DNA of 64,000 nucleotides from Muricea muricata (Eukaryota; Cnidaria; Anthozoa; Malacalcyonacea; Plexauridae): contig OY979716.1 of the NCBI GenBank assembly GCA_963855995.1, positions 35,961,818 through 36,025,817 on the forward strand. Reading direction: 5' to 3'. This document shows, one piece after another, positions 17,399-25,556 of this stretch (positions are counted from its first letter, which is position 1; the number at the start of each line of letters is the position of its first letter). Below the pieces are notes generated by a model. The model had not been told where the DNA came from. It worked only from the letters and a program-made list of their open reading frames with translations, and searched no databases. The translations under genes and the position numbers were made by a program.

Positions 17399-20194
17399 CT
17401 ACGAGTTCAGACGTACTAGCAAGGACGGAGGAATAGCTACTGGTACTGGTTGGGACCGTGGAGCCAGCTGACGAAATACCTGCATGATAAAACGAGACAA
17501 GGAATCCGTAATAGCATTTTCCTTGCCCGGCACGTGTTTCGCGGTAATCATGAAATTAAAGTGGGCAGCGCACAAGAAAAGTTCTCTCAGCAGCTGCATA
17601 AGGCGAGTGTCTTTAGACGTGCCAGATGAAATTACCGCGTCGACCCCTTGGTTGTTACAACAGAATTGGATGCGGCGATCGCGCCATTTACTACCCCAAA
17701 CATGGCATGCAATGACTATCGGGAAAAGTTCTTTATACGCGATACTTAGTGACTGTTGAGCAGCAGACCTCGAGTCGTTGAACCATTCGCCAGAGTAGAA
17801 TGCCCCATACTCTTTGCTACCCGATGCGTCGGTAGTGAGAAAAAGGTCAGGAACGGGGGCCCAGTAAGGTAAATCAAAGAAATATACACCGTCCCAGTTA
17901 GGCAAAAGAGATCGCCACCATTCAATGTCCAATTTACATTCTTTATTAAGGCGTATAAATCGACATTGTTTGCCAGAATGGCCTTTCAACAGGTCAAGTA
18001 AGCGACGTAAGAAGGTACGGCCTTGAGGGACGACTGTACATGCATGGCTTAATTTCCCCACTAACGACTGGAGGTCTTTTAGTTTGCGCAAGCGCTTTTT
18101 GGCCCATTCTTCAAGTAATTCAATAAGCTCTTTGCGTTTGTCAGCGGGCAACCTAGCGGTCATGCGCACTGAATCTAATTCAATCCCTAAGAAAATCAAA
18201 CACGTTGGAGGGCCTACGCATTTTTCTGGGGATAAAGGTATGCCAATTTCTGTCGCGGCCTGGTCATTCGCTTTCAAACGCGGGCCACAAATATCCGACG
18301 AGGGGGGTCCTGAGGTAAAGTAATCGTCGAGGTAGTGTAGCAAGTCGAGAACGTTCCAGTTGTTAACTAAACACCAGCGAAAAATATCAGCGAGACTATT
18401 AAAAATGGCAGGTGCTGAACGCAGGCCAAACGGTAATGCCAGATCAAGATAGTAACCACCTTGCCAAAACATTCCCAATAAATGACGGTCGGAAGGATGC
18501 ACTGGAATTATGCGATAAGCGCTTTTAATATCCACTTTACCCATTAGTGCACCACGTCCGGCTTTAATGATTAGTGAAATGGCATCCAACACTTTACTAT
18601 AAGTTAGTGTAAATTCCTCTTTAATAATCCTATCATTTACGCTATGCCCAAAGAAAAACGATAAATCGAGAATTAAACGCCACCCACCGTCTTTCTTGGG
18701 GATCACACCAAACCGGTTTATCTGTAAATTATTCGCGGGTGGGGTAGCTGTAGGCCCAAACACACGGCCTAAAGATACCTCTTTCGCAAGATAGTCGTGA
18801 ATTACTGAGGGATGCTTTTGAGAAGATGGACAGTTTGCTTTGGCTGATTTTAACTTTATTGATTCAGGATGAAATCCAAGTCGAAACCCCTCACGGAAGC
18901 CGGTTAATACGTACTCAACTTTATGTCGATCTGGATGGCCATATAATTGTACTGACAGATTATCTACATTAATTGGTGCGACCGATGAAATGTCAGGAAG
19001 TTCAAAATTATTTTGCACAAGTAAACAAGAAAAAATGTTAATCTTATTAGCACTGTCAACGCCGTCTCGGCTAATCGCGGCTTGCGTATCGCCTACGGCT
19101 TCGTTCGTCTCCAGGACTACGCCCTCGTTTGCGCACGAATTCCTGGCACTCGATTCTGCGGTGTGGGCCATCACACGCAGCCCGATCACATTTGTGGCGA
19201 ATCTACAATACTCACGAGGACTACTACAAGCCCCCGTATTCCACGATTTACAGGCAATCGAGGCATTTTGATTACTGCGAGGTTCGCGCGGGTGAGATAT
19301 TTGCGGTCGACTGGTTTGTACCGCAACCGATGTATGATAATGGTACAAATCGGAGTTGATCTGACTCCAATTTAGCAAATTAGACGCAGCTGCTTGGAGG
19401 CAAAAGGCGCGATCATAATTGTACCAACAACGTCCTGGGAATTGCTCAGCGATACGTATTATAAGGGCCATATATGCGAGCAAGTCCCGAGTCCGTGCAG
19501 GTCGAACCGATGTGATAACTGCGATATAACTGTTAAAACAGTCGACCCAAGTGATAATATCATGAATATCACCTCTTTTGCGCGAAGATGTGGTGGTCGT
19601 GCGCACAATCGAGCGACCTTCGATGAGGAAGGACGGTATTTCGGGTGAAGGGTTCTCTAAATTGTCGGGGAGCAAGTCCGCCAGTTCTATAAACTTGTAC
19701 ACTAAAATTTGCGTTACTAGTTTGGCCGGGATAGGTGGGCGTCCTGGTCCCAGAATGAAGGCCCTACTGAAGCCACTATTGACGCCTGACGATACGATGG
19801 GGGGAGAAACCGGGAGCTCCGAAATTGTTGTCTCGTGGGTCAGATCAACCTGAGGGGCTGCACTCGATTGTGTCAACGAGGACGATCCCGAAATCCCAAT
19901 AAATGATGGAGCCGTTAACGTACGTTCATATGCTGCATGTGCTTCCGACGTGCTTACCGTCGCTGTGGGACAGACATCACCCAATTGCTCCAGCGCCGCT
20001 ACCGAGGATTCATTGGATCCACGTGCTCCAACAGTTTTTTCGATAGCGCCGGCTACGATCGACTGAAGACCAGGACAAAATTCAGGCGATTTGAAGGCTG
20101 CTGCCCAATCCACTGCCGTCGACGATGAGCCAGTTGGGCGATCATTCACGTTTTCATTATCCATATATTCCATATCAACACACGAGTACCACAA
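17399..20194 (-). CDS. gag-reverse transcriptase-RNase H protein of the YR retrotransposon
   Basis: A 931-aa single ORF; an alternative start MEYMDNENV lies seven codons in. Residues 1-360 are gag-like: a Ser/Thr-rich region, then PGRPPIPAKLVTQIL, FIELADLLPDN, DIITWVDCFNSYIAV, AEQFPGRCWYNYDRAF and a Cys motif CKSWNTGACSSPREYC. Normal relatives have a zinc knuckle here; the segment after it looks scrambled. The RT follows (about 480-700): FGVIPKKDGGWRLILDLS, MGKVDIKSAYRIIPVHP (first Asp), LPFGLRSAPAIFN and HYLDDYF (catalytic YLDD). An RNase H-like region follows (LFLTTDAS, then AKHVPGKENAITDSLSR). No methyltransferase domain is seen. Gag and RT are fused in one frame here. Confidence 0.85.
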   Translation of the reverse strand: MWYSCVDMEYMDNENVNDRPTGSSSTAVDWAAAFKSPEFCPGLQSIVAGAIEKTVGARGSNESSVAALEQLGDVCPTATVSTSEAHAAYERTLTAPSFIGISGSSSLTQSSAAPQVDLTHETTISELPVSPPIVSSGVNSGFSRAFILGPGRPPIPAKLVTQILVYKFIELADLLPDNLENPSPEIPSFLIEGRSIVRTTTTSSRKRGDIHDIITWVDCFNSYIAVITSVRPARTRDLLAYMALIIRIAEQFPGRCWYNYDRAFCLQAAASNLLNWSQINSDLYHYHTSVAVQTSRPQISHPREPRSNQNASIACKSWNTGACSSPREYCRFATNVIGLRVMAHTAESSARNSCANEGVVLETNEAVGDTQAAISRDGVDSANKINIFSCLLVQNNFELPDISSVAPINVDNLSVQLYGHPDRHKVEYVLTGFREGFRLGFHPESIKLKSAKANCPSSQKHPSVIHDYLAKEVSLGRVFGPTATPPANNLQINRFGVIPKKDGGWRLILDLSFFFGHSVNDRIIKEEFTLTYSKVLDAISLIIKAGRGALMGKVDIKSAYRIIPVHPSDRHLLGMFWQGGYYLDLALPFGLRSAPAIFNSLADIFRWCLVNNWNVLDLLHYLDDYFTSGPPSSDICGPRLKANDQAATEIGIPLSPEKCVGPPTCLIFLGIELDSVRMTARLPADKRKELIELLEEWAKKRLRKLKDLQSLVGKLSHACTVVPQGRTFLRRLLDLLKGHSGKQCRFIRLNKECKLDIEWWRSLLPNWDGVYFFDLPYWAPVPDLFLTTDASGSKEYGAFYSGEWFNDSRSAAQQSLSIAYKELFPIVIACHVWGSKWRDRRIQFCCNNQGVDAVISSGTSKDTRLMQLLRELFLCAAHFNFMITAKHVPGKENAITDSLSRFIMQVFRQLAPRSQPVPVAIPPSLLVRLNS

Positions 20195-20201
20195 AATAAA
20201 A

Positions 20202-20389
20202 ATTTTTCTAATATTTGCGCTTTGGCTTTTCCTCTATACAGTACACCGCTCCTGCTGGCTGTCTGATAGCTAATGTTCTGTGTGCCATCTTGGCGCTCTC
20301 TATTACCGGTCGCTTTAGGCTATCATAGGTTGTGCCCAGACTGCGCGCGGCTCCTATGATATTAACCTTGGTTATTACATAACCTCATT
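20202..20389 (-). repeat. A1 terminal repeat of the YR retrotransposon
   Basis: A 188 bp direct copy of 16098-16289, differing at a few positions. It forms the 5' end of the element and probably holds its promoter. The gag-RT start codon lies within 10 bp of its inner edge. Confidence 0.75.
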
Positions 20390-20705
20390 AAACAATACTG
20401 TGCGACAATACTGTGCGACAAAATAACCAGACAAAATACACGGTCATATAACTAGACTATATTACACAATACAAACACGACATATGAAATATGAAACCCG
20501 TAATTGTTGAAAGAATGCAGACAATGTAAACAAAGCGCGGCTATGGCGTACGTCACGGGGTGTACGTCACGGGGTGTACGCACGCTGTTTGACCAATCAG
20601 GGCACGATATTCTAATGAGGGTGTGCCCCCTCAATATGTGTGCGCCCCCTTTTGCACCCTCACGCCCCCTCAAAAAAGGGAGTTGACCGGCCCCTATATT
20701 ACTAC
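20390..20705. repeat. Right arm of the giant inverted repeat, outer part
   Basis: Sequence resumes the mirror of the left arm (CAAAATAACCAGACAAAA onward), including the region after the poly(A) site, then jumps directly to the promoter modules and the terminus ending CCTATATTACTACTA. The Cys/His-rich gene is deleted in this arm. A short duplication of ACAATACTGTGCGAC at 20393-20420 marks the YR insertion point. Confidence 0.65.
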
Positions 20706-20708
20706 TAC

Positions 20709-21275
20709 TCAGTCATGTTGTCTTTGACTTGGGTGATCTACCTTGCAACCACAACAATTCTCTTCACAGAGTCGCTCGATTTCAGTAAAAACAGCGTGTG
20801 CATATATCACTTCGATCAGTGAAAACAACTTCTGATATTCAACAGCGGATATTTTATCCACATCGTCCTGACAAAATCCACAATCACGAACTCGCCTTCT
20901 TCTTGCAGAGCGTCGGTTATTCATTCTTGTCTTCAAGTTTCTATTAAACAGCTTAGTGATCGTAGTAAGTACAACGCGATGGTAAACTTATATAGTCCAA
21001 ACGTATCGGCGAATTTATATAGTTTTATGTCACCAACCATTAACCAATCAGAGCACGGCTATAGCGTACGTCACGGGGCATACGTACGCTGTTTTAACCA
21101 ATCAGAGCGCGGCTATGGCGTACGTCACGGGGTGTACGTACGTTTTTCGACCAATCAGCGCGCGGCATTCTCGCATACTAATTAGTGCGGCACCCTGTGG
21201 AGGCTTGCGCAACCTCGCGCAGCCTCACGCAACCTCACGCAGCCTCAAAAAAGGGGCTCGAAAACCTCCTACTAT
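20709..21275 (-). mobile_element. Truncated second copy of the giant element's terminal region
   Basis: Starting at a terminus near 21275 and reading leftwards: CGAGCCCCTTTTTTGAGG, promoter modules with GATTGGT and GTGACGTACG, then the start of the Cys/His-rich gene (20924 down to 20709, about 72 codons, ending in the HPSQRQHD motif). It is cut where the right terminus of the main element lies. It differs from the left arm by several substitutions, so it is an older or separate copy. Confidence 0.6.
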
Positions 21276-21500
21276 ACTACTTTGAAAGTTCCAACAAAAT
21301 ATTTCAAGATTTAGAATATCTGCCTACTTAACGCAGATTTATCAAGAAGTAATAAACGTAAATTTAGAGATTTAAAGAGTAAAGCACATTGTGCAGATTA
21401 ATGATGATTAAGCGTCACATTTCTTAGCTAATCAGAATCGAGCACTCTGACAAAAAGGATATAACTGGTCGAAAACATAGTCTTATTGAAGTGTACTGAC
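21276..21500. other. No gene recognised
   Basis: AT-rich sequence next to the SRCR exon. A frame with DLSRSNKRKFRDLKSKAH (about 21325-21390, plus strand) is open but short and unassigned. Confidence 0.4.
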
Positions 21501-21818
21501 CTGCTTCACATTCTACACCGGCATCATTCGAATGATTGCGGTTGCGTCCAATAATTCCAGAATAACTGCAATACAAGAGTTGTGATTCATCACCTACGCA
21601 ATCCACAACATCAAACAATATTGGGCCACTTCCTTCTCCATAATAAGCGTCACATCTTACTTGTTTGGCACCTGAGAATCCCAGCTCACGGCACACGACA
21701 TCACCATCATGAATATCCCAAAAATCATCGCGGATTGTACCCCAGCCAAGCTCAGGGTCATAAAGCTCGACTCTTCCACTCCAACTGTTGTATGAACCAC
21801 TCAGTCGGACTACTAAAG
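21501..21818 (-). CDS. Single SRCR-domain exon
   Basis: This encodes one complete scavenger receptor cysteine-rich domain, an extracellular ligand-binding module. The order of motifs is VVRLSGS, GRVELYDPELGWGTI, DDFWDIHDGDVVCRELG, DCVGDESQLLYC and NDAGVECEA. GTIRDD lacks the first Cys of group B domains, so it is nearer group A; five cysteines are visible. The acceptor is TTTTTATAG just before 21818 and the donor is CAG|GTCAGTAC just after 21501. Both splits are phase 1, the usual arrangement for SRCR modules, so this 318 bp exon belongs to a larger minus-strand gene. The apparent signal peptide upstream of VVRL is intron sequence read through. No other exon of the gene was found here. Confidence 0.85.
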
Positions 21819-21849
21819 CTATAAAAAGAAATAAAACTTGATAAAACAC

Positions 21850-22184
21850 ATATTTACACTAAGAATTATCATAAAAAAAGCTTCAATAAGGTTACACATG
21901 TCCATATATTGAAGGACTTAAACTGGGCTGAAATATGGAACCTATTTAGATTGATTAAACTTTCTGAAAAAATACGCTCAAATGACGGGGAGGGGGGGGG
22001 GAGAGTTACAATTTTTGATCTAAGGGGTTACCAATACAAAGTTCTATTTAAAAGTTAGAATACAGTTTACTCTCAAGTATGTTATCAATTTTCTCACCTA
22101 TACACTATCAATGGTCATTTAATTGTTTTTGATGATTTTTCAATTTTTAGAACAGTGCAAATTTAAATTGATCACCATATTTGT
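21850..22184. other. No gene recognised
   Basis: Intron or intergenic sequence. It contains a G-run (GGGGAGGGGGGGGGG near 21988) and nothing else notable. Confidence 0.4.
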
Positions 22185-22430
22185 GACCGTCAACGGGAAA
22201 ACCAACGTTAACAATCTTTCGTCGAAACGAAAAATTCAACGAACGGCGAACGTACGTCGAACGAACGGTGTAAAAGTTTAGACGAACTTCTCGAACGATT
22301 CATCGATCTGGACTGAAAGTTACGAACGGTCAAAGGTCAAAATTCAAACGGTTTTCTGAAAGACTTTTCGCGAACGTTCGAACGAACGATATTGCATTCG
22401 TTCGAAATTAATATGCCTCACGTCATCAAA
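22185..22430 (+). repeat. Dispersed repeat rich in GAACGAACG, copy 1
   Basis: Begins GTGACCGTCAACGGGAAAAC, then ACCAACGTTAACAATC, followed by many GAACGAACG and ACGAACGG words. The reverse complement of the same arrangement occurs at about 34275-34495. No target duplication or coding frame is visible. Confidence 0.6.
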
Positions 22431-22834
22431 TCGTAATAATTATCGAAATAATTTTACAGTTTACCTTTGCGCGCAAATTAACATGTAGGTATTTATATAC
22501 AAGGCCTTAAAACAATATATTTGAATAATTGTTCTTCTAAGATTAATGTCGCAGCCGGTCACAAATTAAGATATGGGTGAGAGCGAGCAACACCTATACG
22601 TCAAGAGCACGACATAGGTTATTGGTATAGATGCATGCAGTAGGCCATAATCATTTTAGAAACATTTGATGCATAGCTATAGGGCTGGGTATATTTTTAA
22701 AATATTTTCAGAATAATGTCGATAACGATAACATATAGTTAGAGGTATTCTCATTGTGCCGCGCTTCCTAAGACGATTTTAAACCCGTCACAACATGTTG
22801 TGAGTAAACTTGTTTAAGAAAATGATTCATCGAA

Positions 22835-23330
22835 ATGCCTCCTGTTCGTCGTAAAAACGTCAAAGGGATTTCTAACCGCAGTAATCGATCTCAATCAACG
22901 GCGGCCAATAGTGATACGGAGAGTTTACAACGCCAATGTACTGAGAGAGGCTACCTAACCATGGACAAAAGAATGCTTCAATCTCTTGGCTACAACAGCA
23001 CGCAACCACTTCGTCTTCGAGGCCAACGGTAGATGCCACAGGGAACGCAAATTTGCTGCCTACGTCGACATCTCCTGAACGTGAAACCCCACAATCTACG
23101 TTATTTACCGAGAGTCGAGGACCACTTGGCGCAAATAAGATATGATCAATTGTTCCTCGTACCAAACCGAACGTCGAGCGTCGCGTCTCAGTCTGTAGAA
23201 GAACGAACTTGTATAGTGTCGCCAACACCGTTTCAAGCATGCATACTTGCTGTTAACGTGGTTTCTTCCCTGCGCTCTAGCGAGTATGGTACAGCAGATA
23301 TTACTACAACACCAACGTTGATCTGAAGAG
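22835..23330 (+). pseudogene. Possible gag-like fragment with SAP-like start
   Basis: The first frame (MPPVRRKNVKG..., then LQRQCTERGYLTMDKRMLQSL) has the basic start and helix pattern of the SAP-like N-terminus of gag proteins from invertebrate retrotransposons. It stops at 23032 and only weak frames follow to 23330. No RT lies downstream. The assignment rests on a short stretch and is tentative. Confidence 0.3.
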
Positions 23331-23339
23331 GATTGTGGC

Positions 23340-24150
23340 ACCTAGTTGAGTGTCGCACCAGATATTACATTTATCATGATGCGCGCTAGCTGTGTATGGT
23401 ATCGTAAGTATTCCGGGCATTCCAAAATTTGTATTGCATATTTCGTTTAAAATCTAATCAAAATGCGCACAGTGCATTTGTGGTAGGACACGGGCATAAA
23501 TAAGGCTTGCCAAGAGAGATTATTAATGTGTAATCTTACCTGATCTAATCAGCTGAATCTATTTTAACACGGTTTTAGACATGCGATACAAATATGATTG
23601 CTTTCCCACATGAGATATCTTGAGAAATACTGAGCACAAGATCTGTATTTGACACATATCAAGAAATTCTATCCCGGTATTACGATCAGTGAAAAAAAAA
23701 AAATTCTGCTTACACAAGCGACAATCTATTTCTTCAAACTGTACTTAAATTTCAATCTTTGCTTCAAAATAAATTAACATTAATTCTAGCGGCATTCGGC
23801 ATCTTATTAGAGCTAAATTTTGACACAGTTTATTTGTTTCAAATTGGTTTCTGCTTGAGTCGCATAATCAAACACTATACTGACTCGTGAAGCATAGCGG
23901 CTTGCACAGTGAGTTAAGCATAGCTAGCTGTCAGTCTGCGTTCGCCGCTCGGAATGGCAAAGTATAAGATTCAATATATTGATTAAAGCGCAGTTGATTT
24001 GTAAAAATTAACGACAAAAGTTTCCAAAAATATTGAAAATGAAGACAAGAGCAAAAAAAAAATGTTTTTAATATGCCAAGTTATTTTTATTCTTGCCAAA
24101 AAACACAACTCACATGCAGTCGTGTGAACGTGATTAAAACGGAATAAACA
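23340..24150. other. No gene recognised
   Basis: AT-rich intergenic sequence. The minus-strand frame of 148 codons beginning at 24429 is an artefact of the TA tract. Confidence 0.5.
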
Positions 24151-24165
24151 AATAAAAAAAATATA

Positions 24166-24290
<125 letters not shown>

Positions 24291-24368
24291 TGGTGAGCAA
24301 TATACAGTGAGCGAGAGGAGCAATGGAATCATACATTGGTGAGCAATATACAGTGAGCGAGAGGAGCA

Positions 24369-25556
24369 ATGGAATCAGGAGCGTCGCGAGAAAGTTTATG
24401 TTTTGCTTGGTCTGGCGATTTTGAGTCACTAAAGCTGTTTATTAAAGAAGATTTGAAACTTGATGGAACTTGGTCGCATCCTGGTGGAGACAAAAAGTTA
24501 TTCAGCACCGAAAATTTAACCATTTCGTGGCGCCGAAGTAAGAGCATATTATGGCTTAAAGGCGAAAACGCAGATGGTTTAATGAAGAATTTGTGCAATA
24601 TGATGCTTGAAAGAGGCAAGTATAGCAATAATTCTGATACAATCTCAAAACCTAGTCTGTCAGGCGAAGAATTTGATATTTATAACGAGATTGAGAGTCT
24701 TAAAACGGGCCAGTCAGTCAACAGAGACTTAGTACACACATTGTCAAATTCTATATCAAATATGGCAGAGGTAATTTCGAATCTTCAGGAATCTGTATAC
24801 AATAAGAGTAAGGATATTGCGGATTCGTTTGACTTATCAAAGACAAAGGGTAAAGTTGCTGAAAATTGTGTAAACAATTTAGATGATATTCATACGATTG
24901 CCCCAATAGACTCATTAGAAAATACACTCATGGATACTAATGGTAGTGTTGGCTTGTTGAGGGAGAATCCCGTTTGTTTCGACCAAGTTCGTGCATCGAG
25001 TCTCGAAAACGAGAAAGACTGTGAAATTAACGATTGTTTAACTACTACCAATAAACAGGCTGAATGTGATACGTTAACATATGCTAAAGTTGTTGCATCT
25101 AAGCCAACCTTGAATTCTGCAAATGAAAAGGAAAATGCTTTAAAACCTCAACCAAAGAACAATACTCCGAATAACAATACTCCAAATAACAATACTCCGA
25201 ATAACAATAGTGAGATTAGTGCCGATGGTTTTGTTGGAGTAAAGCGTGGGCGAAATCGAACAAAGAGACTATTTCTATCTGGAATTGCGTGTGGTGTAAA
25301 TGAAAAACATATTCAATCTTATCTCGAGAGGCGAAACATAAATCCAACCTACATTTCGGTTTTTCCTAGTAAGCGTAAAGGAACAGTGTCGGCTAAAGTA
25401 CATATCTCTTGCGCTGATCTTCCTGTTGTACAAAAAGATCATTTCTGGCCGAAATTTGTAATTTGTAAATTATGGCAATCTAAAGAGTCATTAGAGAAAA
25501 CATTTAACCAACACACCAAAACATCTCAAGGTGGTAATTTCTCAACTTATGTGTAA
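24369..25556 (+). CDS. LINE 2 ORF1 protein
   Basis: This 395-aa protein is probably the RNA-binding partner of the LINE. The first 80 residues carry the block shared with LINE 1 ORF1: [46 protein letters not shown]. The middle is charged, with an Asn/Pro-rich tandem (NNNTP repeated four times, about 268-285). The C-terminal 100 residues ([20 protein letters not shown], then [11 protein letters not shown]) look like the RRM-like or zinc-knuckle-free C-terminal domain of CR1/L2 ORF1 proteins. The frame is intact. Its TAA stop overlaps the ORF2 ATG as TAATG, at 25554-25558. Confidence 0.75.
   Translation: MESGASRESLCFAWSGDFESLKLFIKEDLKLDGTWSHPGGDKKLFSTENLTISWRRSKSILWLKGENADGLMKNLCNMMLERGKYSNNSDTISKPSLSGEEFDIYNEIESLKTGQSVNRDLVHTLSNSISNMAEVISNLQESVYNKSKDIADSFDLSKTKGKVAENCVNNLDDIHTIAPIDSLENTLMDTNGSVGLLRENPVCFDQVRASSLENEKDCEINDCLTTTNKQAECDTLTYAKVVASKPTLNSANEKENALKPQPKNNTPNNNTPNNNTPNNNSEISADGFVGVKRGRNRTKRLFLSGIACGVNEKHIQSYLERRNINPTYISVFPSKRKGTVSAKVHISCADLPVVQKDHFWPKFVICKLWQSKESLEKTFNQHTKTSQGGNFSTYV

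Larger units (their letters stand above)
15890..20389 (-). mobile_element. YR-type (DIRS/PAT/Ngaro-like) retrotransposon with split direct repeats, recombinase missing
   Basis: On the minus strand the order is A1 (20389-20202), gag-RT-RNase H ORF (20194-17399), a 50 bp tandem repeat, B1 (16423-16290), A2 (16289-16098), B2 (16023-15890). A1 and A2 begin AATGAGGTTATGTAAT; B1 and B2 end in GACAGATATTAA. B1 and A2 abut exactly. This A1-internal-B1A2B2 arrangement is the hallmark of tyrosine-recombinase retrotransposons of the PAT/Ngaro type. No tyrosine recombinase frame exists in the 970 bp between the RT stop and B1. The element lies inside the right arm of the giant inverted repeat and a small piece of the arm was lost at the junction. 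Confidence 0.75.
11648..20705. mobile_element. Giant inverted-repeat element of unknown family
   Basis: The left arm runs from about 11648 (GTAGTAATATAGGG) to 14029 and the right arm from 14716 to about 20705, in opposite orientation, with a 686 bp spacer. The right arm is interrupted at 15890-20389 by a YR retrotransposon and lacks the segment matching about 11800-12640. Each arm carries, from outside inwards: a terminus with TTTTTTGAGGGGGCG, CCAAT/CRE-like repeats, (left arm only) a Cys/His-rich gene, a small ORF, and arrays of TGAGCA palindromes. The spacer holds a decayed C2H2 gene. No transposase, integrase or polymerase was recognised, so it is non-autonomous or of an unknown type. It cut into a CR1-like LINE on the left. 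Confidence 0.7.

Noticed and set aside
19082-19375. Plus-strand frames opposite the YR gag-RT ORF
   Set aside because: They are shadows of the 931-aa minus-strand ORF.
21424-21500. C-terminal extension and signal peptide of the SRCR ORF
   Set aside because: Both lie outside strong splice sites; the exon boundaries at 21501 and 21818 explain the domain ends.
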